32,335 nucleotides of DNA from positions 1 to 32,335 of the forward strand of contig CASDOW010000017.1 in NCBI GenBank assembly GCA_949282195.1, written 5' to 3'. This document shows positions 25,545-32,335 of the stretch, one piece after another. The translations under genes were made by a program, and so were the position numbers. Numbering within the stretch: position 1 is the stretch's first letter; every line of letters starts with the position of its first letter. The DNA is from an uncultured bacterium (GTDB taxonomy: Bacteria; Cyanobacteriota; Vampirovibrionia; Gastranaerophilales; Gastranaerophilaceae). A model generated the notes under the pieces. It was not told the origin of the DNA. It made no database searches and saw only the letters and a program-made list of their open reading frames with translations.

Positions 25545-27176
25545 ATGAGAGGAATAAAAAATAAAATCATTTTATCTTTATTCTTGGCTTTAGCTGTACC
25601 TCTTTATACACAAGCAGCAAATGAGGACAGTCTGTTAGAGCCTGTTTCTGAGATTAAAATTCATAATGAACCAAAACAAAACACAAACTACTTTAATTTA
25701 GCTAATATTGTTGATACTCTTTTAACAAATGACAATAAAAATCAAGAAATAACGGTTGATAAAAAATCTCAAATAAGAAAAGACTTTATTGACGCAACTT
25801 CCAAGTTTAACCAAGGAAACGCCAAAGTTGCATATGATGAATACAATATTTTAATTAATAAAGTTGAAAATGATTCATCATTATTAGCTCTTTCAAAAGT
25901 TTTTTATGAAATCGGATATTTTTCTTTGGCTAATAAAGCAATAGAAAAAATTGTTTATAAAAACCAGTTTTATGACAATATAAATGACCTTGAAAAAAGC
26001 TATAAACCAAAATCATCTTTAAGCTATGATGATGAAATATATTTTGCAAAATTATATTCAAGCATTTATTTTGATAATTCAGCCCAAGAAGCAATTAACG
26101 ATTTATTAGAAAAAAAATTAACTTATCAAAAAAATGATTACTACAACTATATTTTATCTTGTGCAAATCTTGAGCTGAAACAATATTCCAAAGCTCTTGA
26201 TTTCATAAATAAAGCAATTTCAATTAATCCGAATAATGTTTCATATAAAATACAAAAACTTGATATTTTGATTAATTCAAAAAAATACAAAGACGCACAA
26301 AATCTTGTTGAAAAACTTGAAAAATCTAATTCAAGCGTTATTTTTGCAAATACAATTGCCCTAAAAAAAGAATTAATCCTTGCAAATACCGTAAATAACG
26401 ACAAAGAAAAAAAATATCATATTGCAAATAAAAGCTTTCTTGAAGGCAACTACGAAAAAACAAAAAAAGACTGTCAAAATATTCTAAATTTTGATAAAGA
26501 TAACGATAAAATAATAACTCTTTACGCTAAAAGCGAGCTTGCCCTTGATAATATCGAAAGAGCAAATGTTTATTTTGTTAATTCATACAAAGAAGATAAA
26601 AACAATATTGAAACCCTGATTGGCTTAGGAGATATTAAATATCTCCATGGTGATTATAAAAATGCGGTTAAAACCTATAAAAAAGCCTACAATAAAGATA
26701 AAGATAACTATGAAATCATAATTAAATTAGCAACCGCCCAAAGACAATATGCTCAAAACCCAAAAGAATTAAAAAAACTTGAGCTAAAGCTTGATAAAAT
26801 GCCAAAAAATCAATATATTAGCTACTACAACAGCGCAATAAGTATTGCACAGAAAAATGATGTCTTAAAAGAAGAATTTTTAAAAAGAGCTTTAGAAATT
26901 AATCCAATGTATGAAAATGCCTTAGGAGAATTAGTTAAGCTTAATCTAAAAAATAAAAACTATACAAATGCAAGGGGCTTAATTTATAATGCTGCCTTCA
27001 CTTTGGAAAAAAATTATTATTACTATTATCTTTGCGGACTGTATAGCCAAGCAATGAATAAAAAACAAGACGCTATTCATTTCTATAAAACCTCTCTAAG
27101 CTTAAATCCAAGCTTTGAAATAGCTAATGTTAAACTGCTAAAACTAATTCCAAACGTAACAGGTGAGGAAATATAA
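25545..27176 (+). CDS. Exported TPR-repeat protein
   Basis: 543 aa with an N-terminal signal peptide (about residues 1-25, IILSLFLALAVPLYTQAA). Tetratricopeptide-like helical repeats cover most of the rest. The clearest units are near 200-260 (YSKALDFINKAISINPNN), near 355-400 (YKNAVKTYKKAYNKDKDN), and near 505-535 (KQDAIHFYKTSLSLNPS). Such proteins scaffold other proteins; no catalytic domain is seen and the specific role is unknown. AAGGA serves as Shine-Dalgarno sequence. The stop overlaps the comM start by 1 nt, so its level is tied to that of comM; a role in an envelope machine such as pilus/DNA uptake is possible but unproven. Confidence 0.85.
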   Translation: MRGIKNKIILSLFLALAVPLYTQAANEDSLLEPVSEIKIHNEPKQNTNYFNLANIVDTLLTNDNKNQEITVDKKSQIRKDFIDATSKFNQGNAKVAYDEYNILINKVENDSSLLALSKVFYEIGYFSLANKAIEKIVYKNQFYDNINDLEKSYKPKSSLSYDDEIYFAKLYSSIYFDNSAQEAINDLLEKKLTYQKNDYYNYILSCANLELKQYSKALDFINKAISINPNNVSYKIQKLDILINSKKYKDAQNLVEKLEKSNSSVIFANTIALKKELILANTVNNDKEKKYHIANKSFLEGNYEKTKKDCQNILNFDKDNDKIITLYAKSELALDNIERANVYFVNSYKEDKNNIETLIGLGDIKYLHGDYKNAVKTYKKAYNKDKDNYEIIIKLATAQRQYAQNPKELKKLELKLDKMPKNQYISYYNSAISIAQKNDVLKEEFLKRALEINPMYENALGELVKLNLKNKNYTNARGLIYNAAFTLEKNYYYYYLCGLYSQAMNKKQDAIHFYKTSLSLNPSFEIANVKLLKLIPNVTGEEI

Positions 27177-28693
27177 TGGTTGTATCCACAAAAAGCGCGG
27201 CGGTTATTGGCTTAAATGTATATGAAATCAATGTTGAAGTAGATACAATTAACTCAATTCCGCAAGTTATTATTGTGGGTTTACCCGATACGGCAATTTC
27301 TGAAGCAAAAGAAAGATTAAGACTTGCAATTAAAAACTCAGGATACTCTTTTCCTTCCACCAAGGTTGTTATAAATCTTGCGCCCGCTGACTTAAAAAAA
27401 GAAGGCTCAAATTATGATTTAGCAATGGCAATAGGAATTTTATCAAGAGAAGGAATAATTAAAGAATTTAACTATGAAAAAATTGCCTTTATAGGTGAAT
27501 TATCCTTGGATGGTTCTCTTAGAGAGGTCAAAGGAGTTTTACCCATAGTTAGTTCATTATCGGAATTAGGAATTGAAAAAGTTATTGTTCCGACTCTAAA
27601 CCTTGAAGAAGCAAGCTTTATTGATAATATAGAAACGCTTGGCGCAGATAATCTATCTCAAGTTGTTGAATATTTAAATCAAAATTCAGACCTTAAAAAA
27701 TTAAAACAAAATATCAACGATTTTTTAAACAAAGAAATAAATTTCCCGATTGATTTTTCAAATATAAAAGGGCAAACTCAAGCTAAAAAGGCTCTTGAAA
27801 TAGCTGCAGCAGGTGCACACAATGTTTTAATGTCAGGCTCGCCCGGATCCGGCAAAACCATGCTCGCAAGAGCTTTTATGTCAATTTTACCGCCTTTAAC
27901 AAAACAGGAAGCGATTGAATTAACCAAAATTTATTCTATTTCAGGATTATTAGACAATAAAAGCCCTCTTGTTACAACTCGTCCTTTTCGCTCGCCTCAT
28001 CATAGCTCAAGTGCTGTCGGGATTATAGGCGGCGGCTCAAACCCAAAACCAGGGGAGATTACTTTAGCCCACAGAGGTGTATTATTTTTAGATGAAATGG
28101 TTGAATTTCCAAGAAATGTTCTTGAAGTTTTAAGACAACCTTTAGAAGATAATATTGTAACCATTTCAAGGGCGCAAATAAGCGTTCAATATCCTGCTAA
28201 TTTTATTTTAATAGGCGCTATGAATCCCTGTCCTTGCGGATTTTTAGGCGACAATAAAAAACAATGTACATGCTCTGAATTTCAAATTAATCGTTATAAA
28301 TCAAGACTTTCAGGGCCATTATTAGATAGGATTGATATTCAATTAAAAATACAAAGATTATCAGATGAAGAATTATTATCAGACAATAAAACCGCACAAA
28401 CTTCCTCTGAAATCAGAACAAGAGTTATAAAAGCAAGAAAAATCCAGCTTGAAAGATATAAAAACGAAAACATACTCACAAATAGCGAATTAAATGCAAA
28501 ATTAATTAAAAAATATTGCAAAATTGATGACAACACTAAGAAATTCTTAAAAGACGCAATAAATAAATTTAATTTATCGGCAAGAGCCTACGACAGACTT
28601 CTCAAAATCTCAAGAACAATAGCAGACCTCGAAGAAAAAGAAGATATTTCATTGGCTCACATAGCTCAAGCATTACAATTAAGAAGTTTTTAA
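27176..28693 (+). CDS. comM: ComM/YifB-type AAA+ protein (Mg-chelatase-like)
   Basis: 505 aa. In other bacteria ComM is a hexameric helicase that drives branch migration when incoming DNA is integrated during natural transformation. The N-terminal domain (1-170) has the Lon-protease-like fold typical of YifB, with VGLPDTAISEAKERLRLAIK. The AAA+ domain has Walker A SGSPGSGKTMLARA near 222-235 and Walker B GVLFLDEMVEF near 300. A CPCG...CTC cysteine cluster follows, and the C-terminal helical domain (LSARAYDRLLKISRTIADL) completes the family length. The start overlaps the TPR gene (TAATG) behind GAGGAAA. It is the last gene of its operon. Confidence 0.95.
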   Translation: MVVSTKSAAVIGLNVYEINVEVDTINSIPQVIIVGLPDTAISEAKERLRLAIKNSGYSFPSTKVVINLAPADLKKEGSNYDLAMAIGILSREGIIKEFNYEKIAFIGELSLDGSLREVKGVLPIVSSLSELGIEKVIVPTLNLEEASFIDNIETLGADNLSQVVEYLNQNSDLKKLKQNINDFLNKEINFPIDFSNIKGQTQAKKALEIAAAGAHNVLMSGSPGSGKTMLARAFMSILPPLTKQEAIELTKIYSISGLLDNKSPLVTTRPFRSPHHSSSAVGIIGGGSNPKPGEITLAHRGVLFLDEMVEFPRNVLEVLRQPLEDNIVTISRAQISVQYPANFILIGAMNPCPCGFLGDNKKQCTCSEFQINRYKSRLSGPLLDRIDIQLKIQRLSDEELLSDNKTAQTSSEIRTRVIKARKIQLERYKNENILTNSELNAKLIKKYCKIDDNTKKFLKDAINKFNLSARAYDRLLKISRTIADLEEKEDISLAHIAQALQLRSF

Positions 28694-28708
28694 AATTATA
28701 CTTTTATC

Positions 28709-28735
28709 TAATGTATTTTTTAAAAAAATACATTA
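28709..28735. terminator. Possible bidirectional terminator hairpin (AT-only)
   Basis: A near-perfect inverted repeat (arms 28709-28721 and 28722-28735) of A/T with one G-C pair per arm lies 16 nt after comM, between converging genes. Its T/A runs are inside the arms and not after the stem, so it is weaker than a standard terminator. Confidence 0.35.
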
Positions 28736-28747
28736 TTCTTATAAACG

Positions 28748-28822
28748 GGTCGGGGCCTATCACCTTAATTAGCGTATATATATTTGTTTTTGGGATAGTT
28801 TGATTTCATCTTAAACCCGACC
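28748..28822. other. GC-rich long-range inverted repeat, possible structured RNA
   Basis: GGTCGGG (28748-28754) pairs with CCCGACC (28816-28822). Inside it CTATC (28757-28761) pairs with GATAG (28794-28798). These G/C blocks stand out in an AT-rich gap between converging genes. No known RNA family is recognised. Confidence 0.25.
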
Positions 28823-28825
28823 TTC

Positions 28826-29416
28826 CTAATCAAATAATAAATTGAAATCTTCAAGAAGCTCATCGACATTTTTGTCTGATAATGCTTGTTGAATTTTTTC
28901 GTTTAAAATGTCTTTTTCGTCATCTGATAAATTTTTAATACTTTTTGGTAATACTATTTGATTAGTGTTTTCACATTCAACAAAACCGTTATTTAAAAGC
29001 AAAAATTCTCTATAGGCTTTTAATATAGGTAAATATTTTTCATTAGGTTCATATTTTTTATTTTGATAATATTTATAATCTCTTGGCATTTGATTTTCCA
29101 CAAAATCAATTAAAAAATCAATTTCGCTTGTATATTCCTCTTCTTTGCAGTCTTCACCAAGAAGCTTATTGCCCTCGATTTTATAATTATCAAACTTTTT
29201 GATGTAACTTGCCCACATTAAGCAACCAAGATAAAAAGATACATTTGTTTTTAAAAATTTTTCAAGCTTATTGCATACATGGGAAAAATTCAATCTTTTA
29301 AGTTTCACATCAGGAACTGCGCTAAACATATAGTATGTATAGCCTACTTGTCCGATAGAATCAATCACCAAAGGAGCATACCCCGGATCAAATAAAATTG
29401 TGTTTTCATATTTCAT
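28826..29416 (-). CDS. Hypothetical protein
   Basis: I do not recognise this 196-aa protein. It has no signal peptide or membrane helix. The middle is rich in charged and aromatic residues (MPRDYKYYQNKKYEPNEKYL near 110-129), and the last 40 residues form an acidic helix-rich tail (SDDEKDILNEKIQQALSDKNVDELLEDF). No catalytic motif stands out. No Shine-Dalgarno sequence is visible; the best -10-like box (TAAAAT, 29428-29423) would place the RNA start at or next to the ATG. It is a single minus-strand gene between the comM operon and the glucan-branching enzyme gene. Length and codon use like its neighbours support a real gene. Confidence 0.7.
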   Translation of the reverse strand: MKYENTILFDPGYAPLVIDSIGQVGYTYYMFSAVPDVKLKRLNFSHVCNKLEKFLKTNVSFYLGCLMWASYIKKFDNYKIEGNKLLGEDCKEEEYTSEIDFLIDFVENQMPRDYKYYQNKKYEPNEKYLPILKAYREFLLLNNGFVECENTNQIVLPKSIKNLSDDEKDILNEKIQQALSDKNVDELLEDFNLLFD

Positions 29417-29654
29417 AACAACATTTTACTTAAAAAAAATTAAATTAACATAATTATTTTAAAGAAATTACATTTTTATCAAACAAGCCCAAAAAAGCCA
29501 TAAAACAATTGCCCGATTTATTAATACTTATTAACTATATTAACTTTAGTAAATTTATACAAATGTACTAATTCTAAATGATTATTTTTTATTATAATTT
29601 ATGGTATAAATATAAACATAAATATAATTACTTAAAGTCGGAGGCAATAAAAAA

Positions 29655-31386
29655 ATGGTACAAAAAATAGGACAGTTCGTCTTTATGCTGCACTCGCACC
29701 TTCCGTATTACAGAATGGCGGGTATGTGGCCTTTTGGGGAAGAATGTTTGTATGAATGTATGGAAGAAACATACGTTCCATTATTAAATATGATTTCAGA
29801 ATTATATGATGAAGGCATTAAAGCAAAATTAACTGTTGGAATTACTCCGATTTTAGCAGAACAATTAAATGACCCGCACCTTCAACAAGGTTTTATTGAC
29901 TATCTTGATTCAAGAATAAAAGCAGTATCAGAAGACCTTGAAAGATATCCTGATCCTGAAGTTGCTCACAGTCAACATCTTAAATATTTAGCAAAATACT
30001 ATTTTGACTGGTATAACAGAATCAAAGATTTATTTATCAATAAATTTAACAAAGATTTAATTTCAGGCTTTAAAAAATTCCAAGATTTAGGTTGCATTGA
30101 AATAACAACTTCAGGCGCAACCCATGGTTTTTCACCATTACTTGCCACTGATACAAACTTAAACGCACAATTCAAAGTTGGTTCAGACACAACAAAACGT
30201 CTTTTCGGCAAAAAAGCCAAAGGATGTTGGCTGCCTGAATGTGCATACAGACAAGGCTATGAGTTCATTGGAAAAGACGGTAAGAAAAAATGGCGTCCCG
30301 CCATTGAAGTAACCCTTCAAAACAATGACATAGAATATTTCTTCACCGAATCACACGTAATTGAAGGTGGAAACTCTATCGGAAATCGCAGAAACATAGG
30401 AGTTTACGGAAATATTGAGTATATACCATTACCAAAAAGAGAGGCAACCGGATATGACACATACAGCGCATATTGGTTACCTGATGCACAAGTTGCCGTG
30501 ATGAAACGATAGAGCAGGGTTCCAAGTATGGTCAGCAGCAGACGGTTATCCCGGAGATGGTTGTTACAGAGAATTCCATAGAAAAGACTGCAATTCAGGC
30601 ATGCACTACTGGAGAATTACCTCATCAACAACTGATTTAGGCGATAAAATGCTTTATGACCCTGTGCTTGCAATGAACCAAGTAAATTCAAATTCAGATC
30701 ACTACACAAATTTAATTTACCACTTGTTGAACGACTATAAAAATTCACACGACGGTAAACAAGGTCTTGTTATGGTTTCATTTGATACGGAATTATACGG
30801 ACACTGGTGGTTTGAAGGTATTGAATTTATCAAACAAGTAATTCGCAAACTAAACAAATATGTTCCCGAAGTTGAAATGATGACAGCAGGTGAATATTTA
30901 CAAGCTCATCCGCCGACAGAGGCAATCCAAATCCCTGAATCATCTTGGGGTCAAGGCGGACACTTCTGGGTATGGCAAAACCATTTAACAGAATGGATGT
31001 GGCCAATTATTCATTCTTGCGAAAAACGTATAATAGATATCGTATCAAGATATGAAAATATTCCTTCCGATAAACTATTACACAGAGCCTTAAATCAACT
31101 TTCAAGAGAAAATCTGCTTTTACAAAGTTCTGATTGGCCGTTCTTAATTACAACATGGCAAGCAAAAGACTATGCAACAGACAGATTTAGAGAACATGTT
31201 CAACGCTTTGAACAAATCGCCGATATGATTGATAACAATGCAATTGATGAAGCAAAACTTTCTGAAATCGAATCTATTGATAATTGTTTCGCTGATATCG
31301 ATTACAGAGTTTATTCACCGATTGAAGAAGGGGTTATTCCTCAACAAGAGAAAAAATTGGCTCCTTTATATATGGACAGAAAATAA
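29655..31386 (+). CDS. GH57 1,4-alpha-glucan branching enzyme, frameshifted
   Basis: Glycogen-branching enzyme of family GH57. Both halves of the family are present but in different frames. The first half (29655-30512) has HSHLPYYR near 13-20, GATHGFSPLL, and WLPECAYR with nucleophile E195. It ends early at TAG 30510. Shifting one base at about 30507 restores DRAGFQVWS and runs on to 31386, including SFDTELYGHWW with the acid/base Asp (about residue 377) and SSWGQGGHFWVWQN. The repaired protein has about 576 aa, near the usual length. A sequencing or assembly error, or a recent mutation, is likelier than programmed frameshifting, because no slippery site is seen. GGAGG lies 9 nt before the ATG. 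A terminator follows. Confidence 0.88.
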
Positions 31387-31408
31387 TCTAAAATTTGAAA
31401 CACTGAAA

Positions 31409-31436
31409 AGCCCCGCAAAATGCGAGGCTTTTTTAT
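31409..31436 (+). terminator. Rho-independent terminator, probably bidirectional
   Basis: A 9-nt stem (31409-31417 with 31421-31429, one C/A mismatch) with an AAA loop and six T ends the branching-enzyme transcript. On the minus strand the same stem is followed by TTTT, so it may also end the coiled-coil gene. Confidence 0.8.
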
Positions 31437-31456
31437 TGTAGTTATTAACACAATAA

Positions 31457-31873
31457 TTATTGGAAATATCCGAATGAATCTTCGATATCTGATTTTCTGC
31501 CTTCTTCAAGCCCTTCTCTGTCTGCTTGTATAGCTTGTAATTGAGTTTCAAGGGCAGCGTTTTCATTTTGAATTTTTGTTTCCATTTCATTTTGCGCTTG
31601 CTCAATTGCATGCAATTCAACATCTTCAGCATCTTTGAGCTCTTTAATTTCAGCCATTAAATCTTTATATTCATCGCAGGTTTTGTCATCCATTTCATCC
31701 ATTTGTTCTTGAATCATGTCTTCTTGGATGTCATATTTTTTTGTTATTCCCGCTTGTTCATCACTTGCATACTTTTGTTTTAACTGTAAATCCATTGAAT
31801 TATCAGTTAATTCCGCCTGCAATTCCTGCTCTTTTGCGATGTAACTTTGAATTGTAATCCATGTTCCTAACAT
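31457..31873 (-). CDS. Small acidic coiled-coil protein of unknown function
   Basis: Not recognised. 138 aa, almost entirely predicted helix, rich in Glu, Gln, Asp and Lys with heptad-like spacing (EIKELKDAEDVELHAIEQAQ near 80-99), so it should form a coiled coil. No signal peptide or membrane segment is present; the N-terminus MLGTWITIQSYIAKEQELQ is mildly amphipathic. The protein ends in the aromatic tail FGYFQ. AAAGGAAATG gives a good Shine-Dalgarno sequence 8 nt before the ATG. A strong hairpin lies in its leader (31894-31936). It is transcribed alone. Shape and acidity resemble chaperones or secreted rod/filament-like proteins, but nothing assigns a function. Confidence 0.75.
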   Translation of the reverse strand: MLGTWITIQSYIAKEQELQAELTDNSMDLQLKQKYASDEQAGITKKYDIQEDMIQEQMDEMDDKTCDEYKDLMAEIKELKDAEDVELHAIEQAQNEMETKIQNENAALETQLQAIQADREGLEEGRKSDIEDSFGYFQ

Positions 31874-31893
31874 TTTTTCATTTCCTTTTTGTT

Positions 31894-31936
31894 TTTAAAA
31901 GTTCAACATACCCTGTAAGCGGCATGTACTTTTAAA
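31894..31936 (-). promoter_or_regulatory. Hairpin in the leader of the coiled-coil gene
   Basis: TTTAAAAGT (31894-31902) and its exact complement (31928-31936) form a 9-bp stem. An inner ACAT/ATGT pairing follows across a 3-nt bulge, closing a loop with GCCGCTTACAGGG (minus strand). It lies about 20 nt upstream of the ATG, just before the ribosome site. It could be an RNA control element or an operator. Confidence 0.4.
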
Positions 31937-32195
31937 TCACAATAATCGTATATACCACCCTAAATGTATAATTCCACGATTTGAAAAAACATAGCATTCT
32001 TAAAATATTCTGTAACATTTTGCAATAAATCAAACTAATTTCACTTGGATTGTTGTAAATTGGTCGCGTCAAGCTGAACTTATTTCGGTATCTTATTAAC
32101 ATGCAAGATTTACTTTTAATCATACAAACAAAGGGCTTGATTATTATATACGTGGTTATTAAGACCCTGTAACCATTTCAAGGTGACATAATAAG
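31937..32195. other. Intergenic gap
   Basis: No credible gene is seen. Apart from the repeat at 32064-32094, it holds only a weak 6-bp inverted repeat (TGGTTA 32153-32158 with TAACCA 32170-32175) lying beyond the stop of the partial gene at the right edge. It has no T-run and is not a clear terminator. Confidence 0.5.
32064..32094. repeat. Degenerate palindromic intergenic repeat
   Basis: The core CAAGCTGAACTTATTTCGGT resembles the widespread REP-like intergenic repeat whose centre reads TGCTGAACTTGTTTCAGCA. Here the palindrome is decayed, with G-U pairs in one arm. The resemblance is from memory of that repeat family and needs a search; no second copy occurs in this window. Confidence 0.35.
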
Positions 32196-32335
32196 TCATT
32201 CAAAATTTTTCCAATGCACTTTAAAATTCTCAATCACATCTAAAGTTTTATTGTAATCTCCCTTAAAACAAATTGTTCTATCATCAATATATAAATAAGA
32301 AGATAATTTAATATTAGTTACATCTTTAAAAAAAA
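32196..32335 (-). CDS. C-terminal fragment of a possible HAD-like hydrolase (partial)
   Basis: An open frame enters from the right edge and stops at TGA 32196-32198, giving 45 residues that end in VIENFKVHWKNFE. The segment LYIDDRTICFKGDYNKTL resembles the C-terminal end of small HAD-superfamily phosphatase-like proteins, which often read YIDDRAI-x-F-x-G-x-W. The catalytic N-terminus is outside the window, so the family call is tentative. Codon use and the clean stop support a real gene. Confidence 0.45.
   Translation of the reverse strand, partial: FFKDVTNIKLSSYLYIDDRTICFKGDYNKTLDVIENFKVHWKNFE

Noticed and set aside
28694..28825. tRNA or known riboswitch
   Set aside because: No cloverleaf, no CCA-type arm and no recognised riboswitch motif in the sequence.
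30500..30515. Programmed ribosomal frameshift in the GH57 gene
   Set aside because: No slippery heptamer or recognised +1 signal at ATGAAACGATAG and no obvious downstream structure; a sequencing error or mutation is simpler.
1..32335. CRISPR array, insertion sequence or prophage
   Set aside because: No regularly spaced direct repeats, no transposase, integrase or phage structural gene found; gene content and base composition are uniform.

Overview
This is an AT-rich, gene-dense bacterial window. It most likely comes from the non-photosynthetic sister lineage of Cyanobacteria (Melainabacteria/Vampirovibrionia, e.g. Gastranaerophilales); this is inference. Two observations support it. The ATP synthase cluster has the cyanobacterial/chloroplast layout (a, c, b', b, delta, alpha, gamma, with separate b' and b genes and no beta or epsilon at the end). 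A flagellar basal-body cluster lies right beside it, and flagella are absent from photosynthetic cyanobacteria.

Layout. Positions 1-190 hold a hairpin-rich intergenic element and two terminators. The minus-strand atp operon (217-5375) follows. A 322-nt divergent region containing a perfect 22-bp palindrome separates it from a long plus-strand cluster (5698-14289): a NarL/FixJ-type response regulator, a soluble histidine kinase, flgB, flgC, fliE, fliF, fliG, fliH and fliI. This cluster encodes the proximal rod, the MS-ring, part of the C-ring and the export ATPase with its regulator.

Converging on fliI, with a 35-nt tail overlap, is a tightly packed minus-strand DNA-metabolism operon read from 23670 down to 14255: polA, a small exported protein, priA, a very large helicase, and a small PD-(D/E)XK nuclease. 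The helicase appears to be two SF1 units in one chain. Its N-terminal half has lost its ATP site and its C-terminal half is intact. With the separate nuclease it resembles a rearranged AddAB/RecBCD-type DNA-end-processing machine, and it is the most interesting item in the window.

Divergent from polA is a plus-strand operon (23775-28693): a GAF-HD-GYP c-di-GMP phosphodiesterase, an exported TPR protein, and comM (natural transformation helicase). Back-to-back sigma70-like promoters lie between the two operons. The right end holds an unrecognised minus-strand gene, a GH57 alpha-glucan branching enzyme interrupted by one frameshift, a small acidic coiled-coil protein with a hairpin in its leader, a degenerate palindromic intergenic repeat, and the C-terminal end of a minus-strand gene running off the edge. 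No tRNA, rRNA, CRISPR array, transposase or phage gene was recognised.
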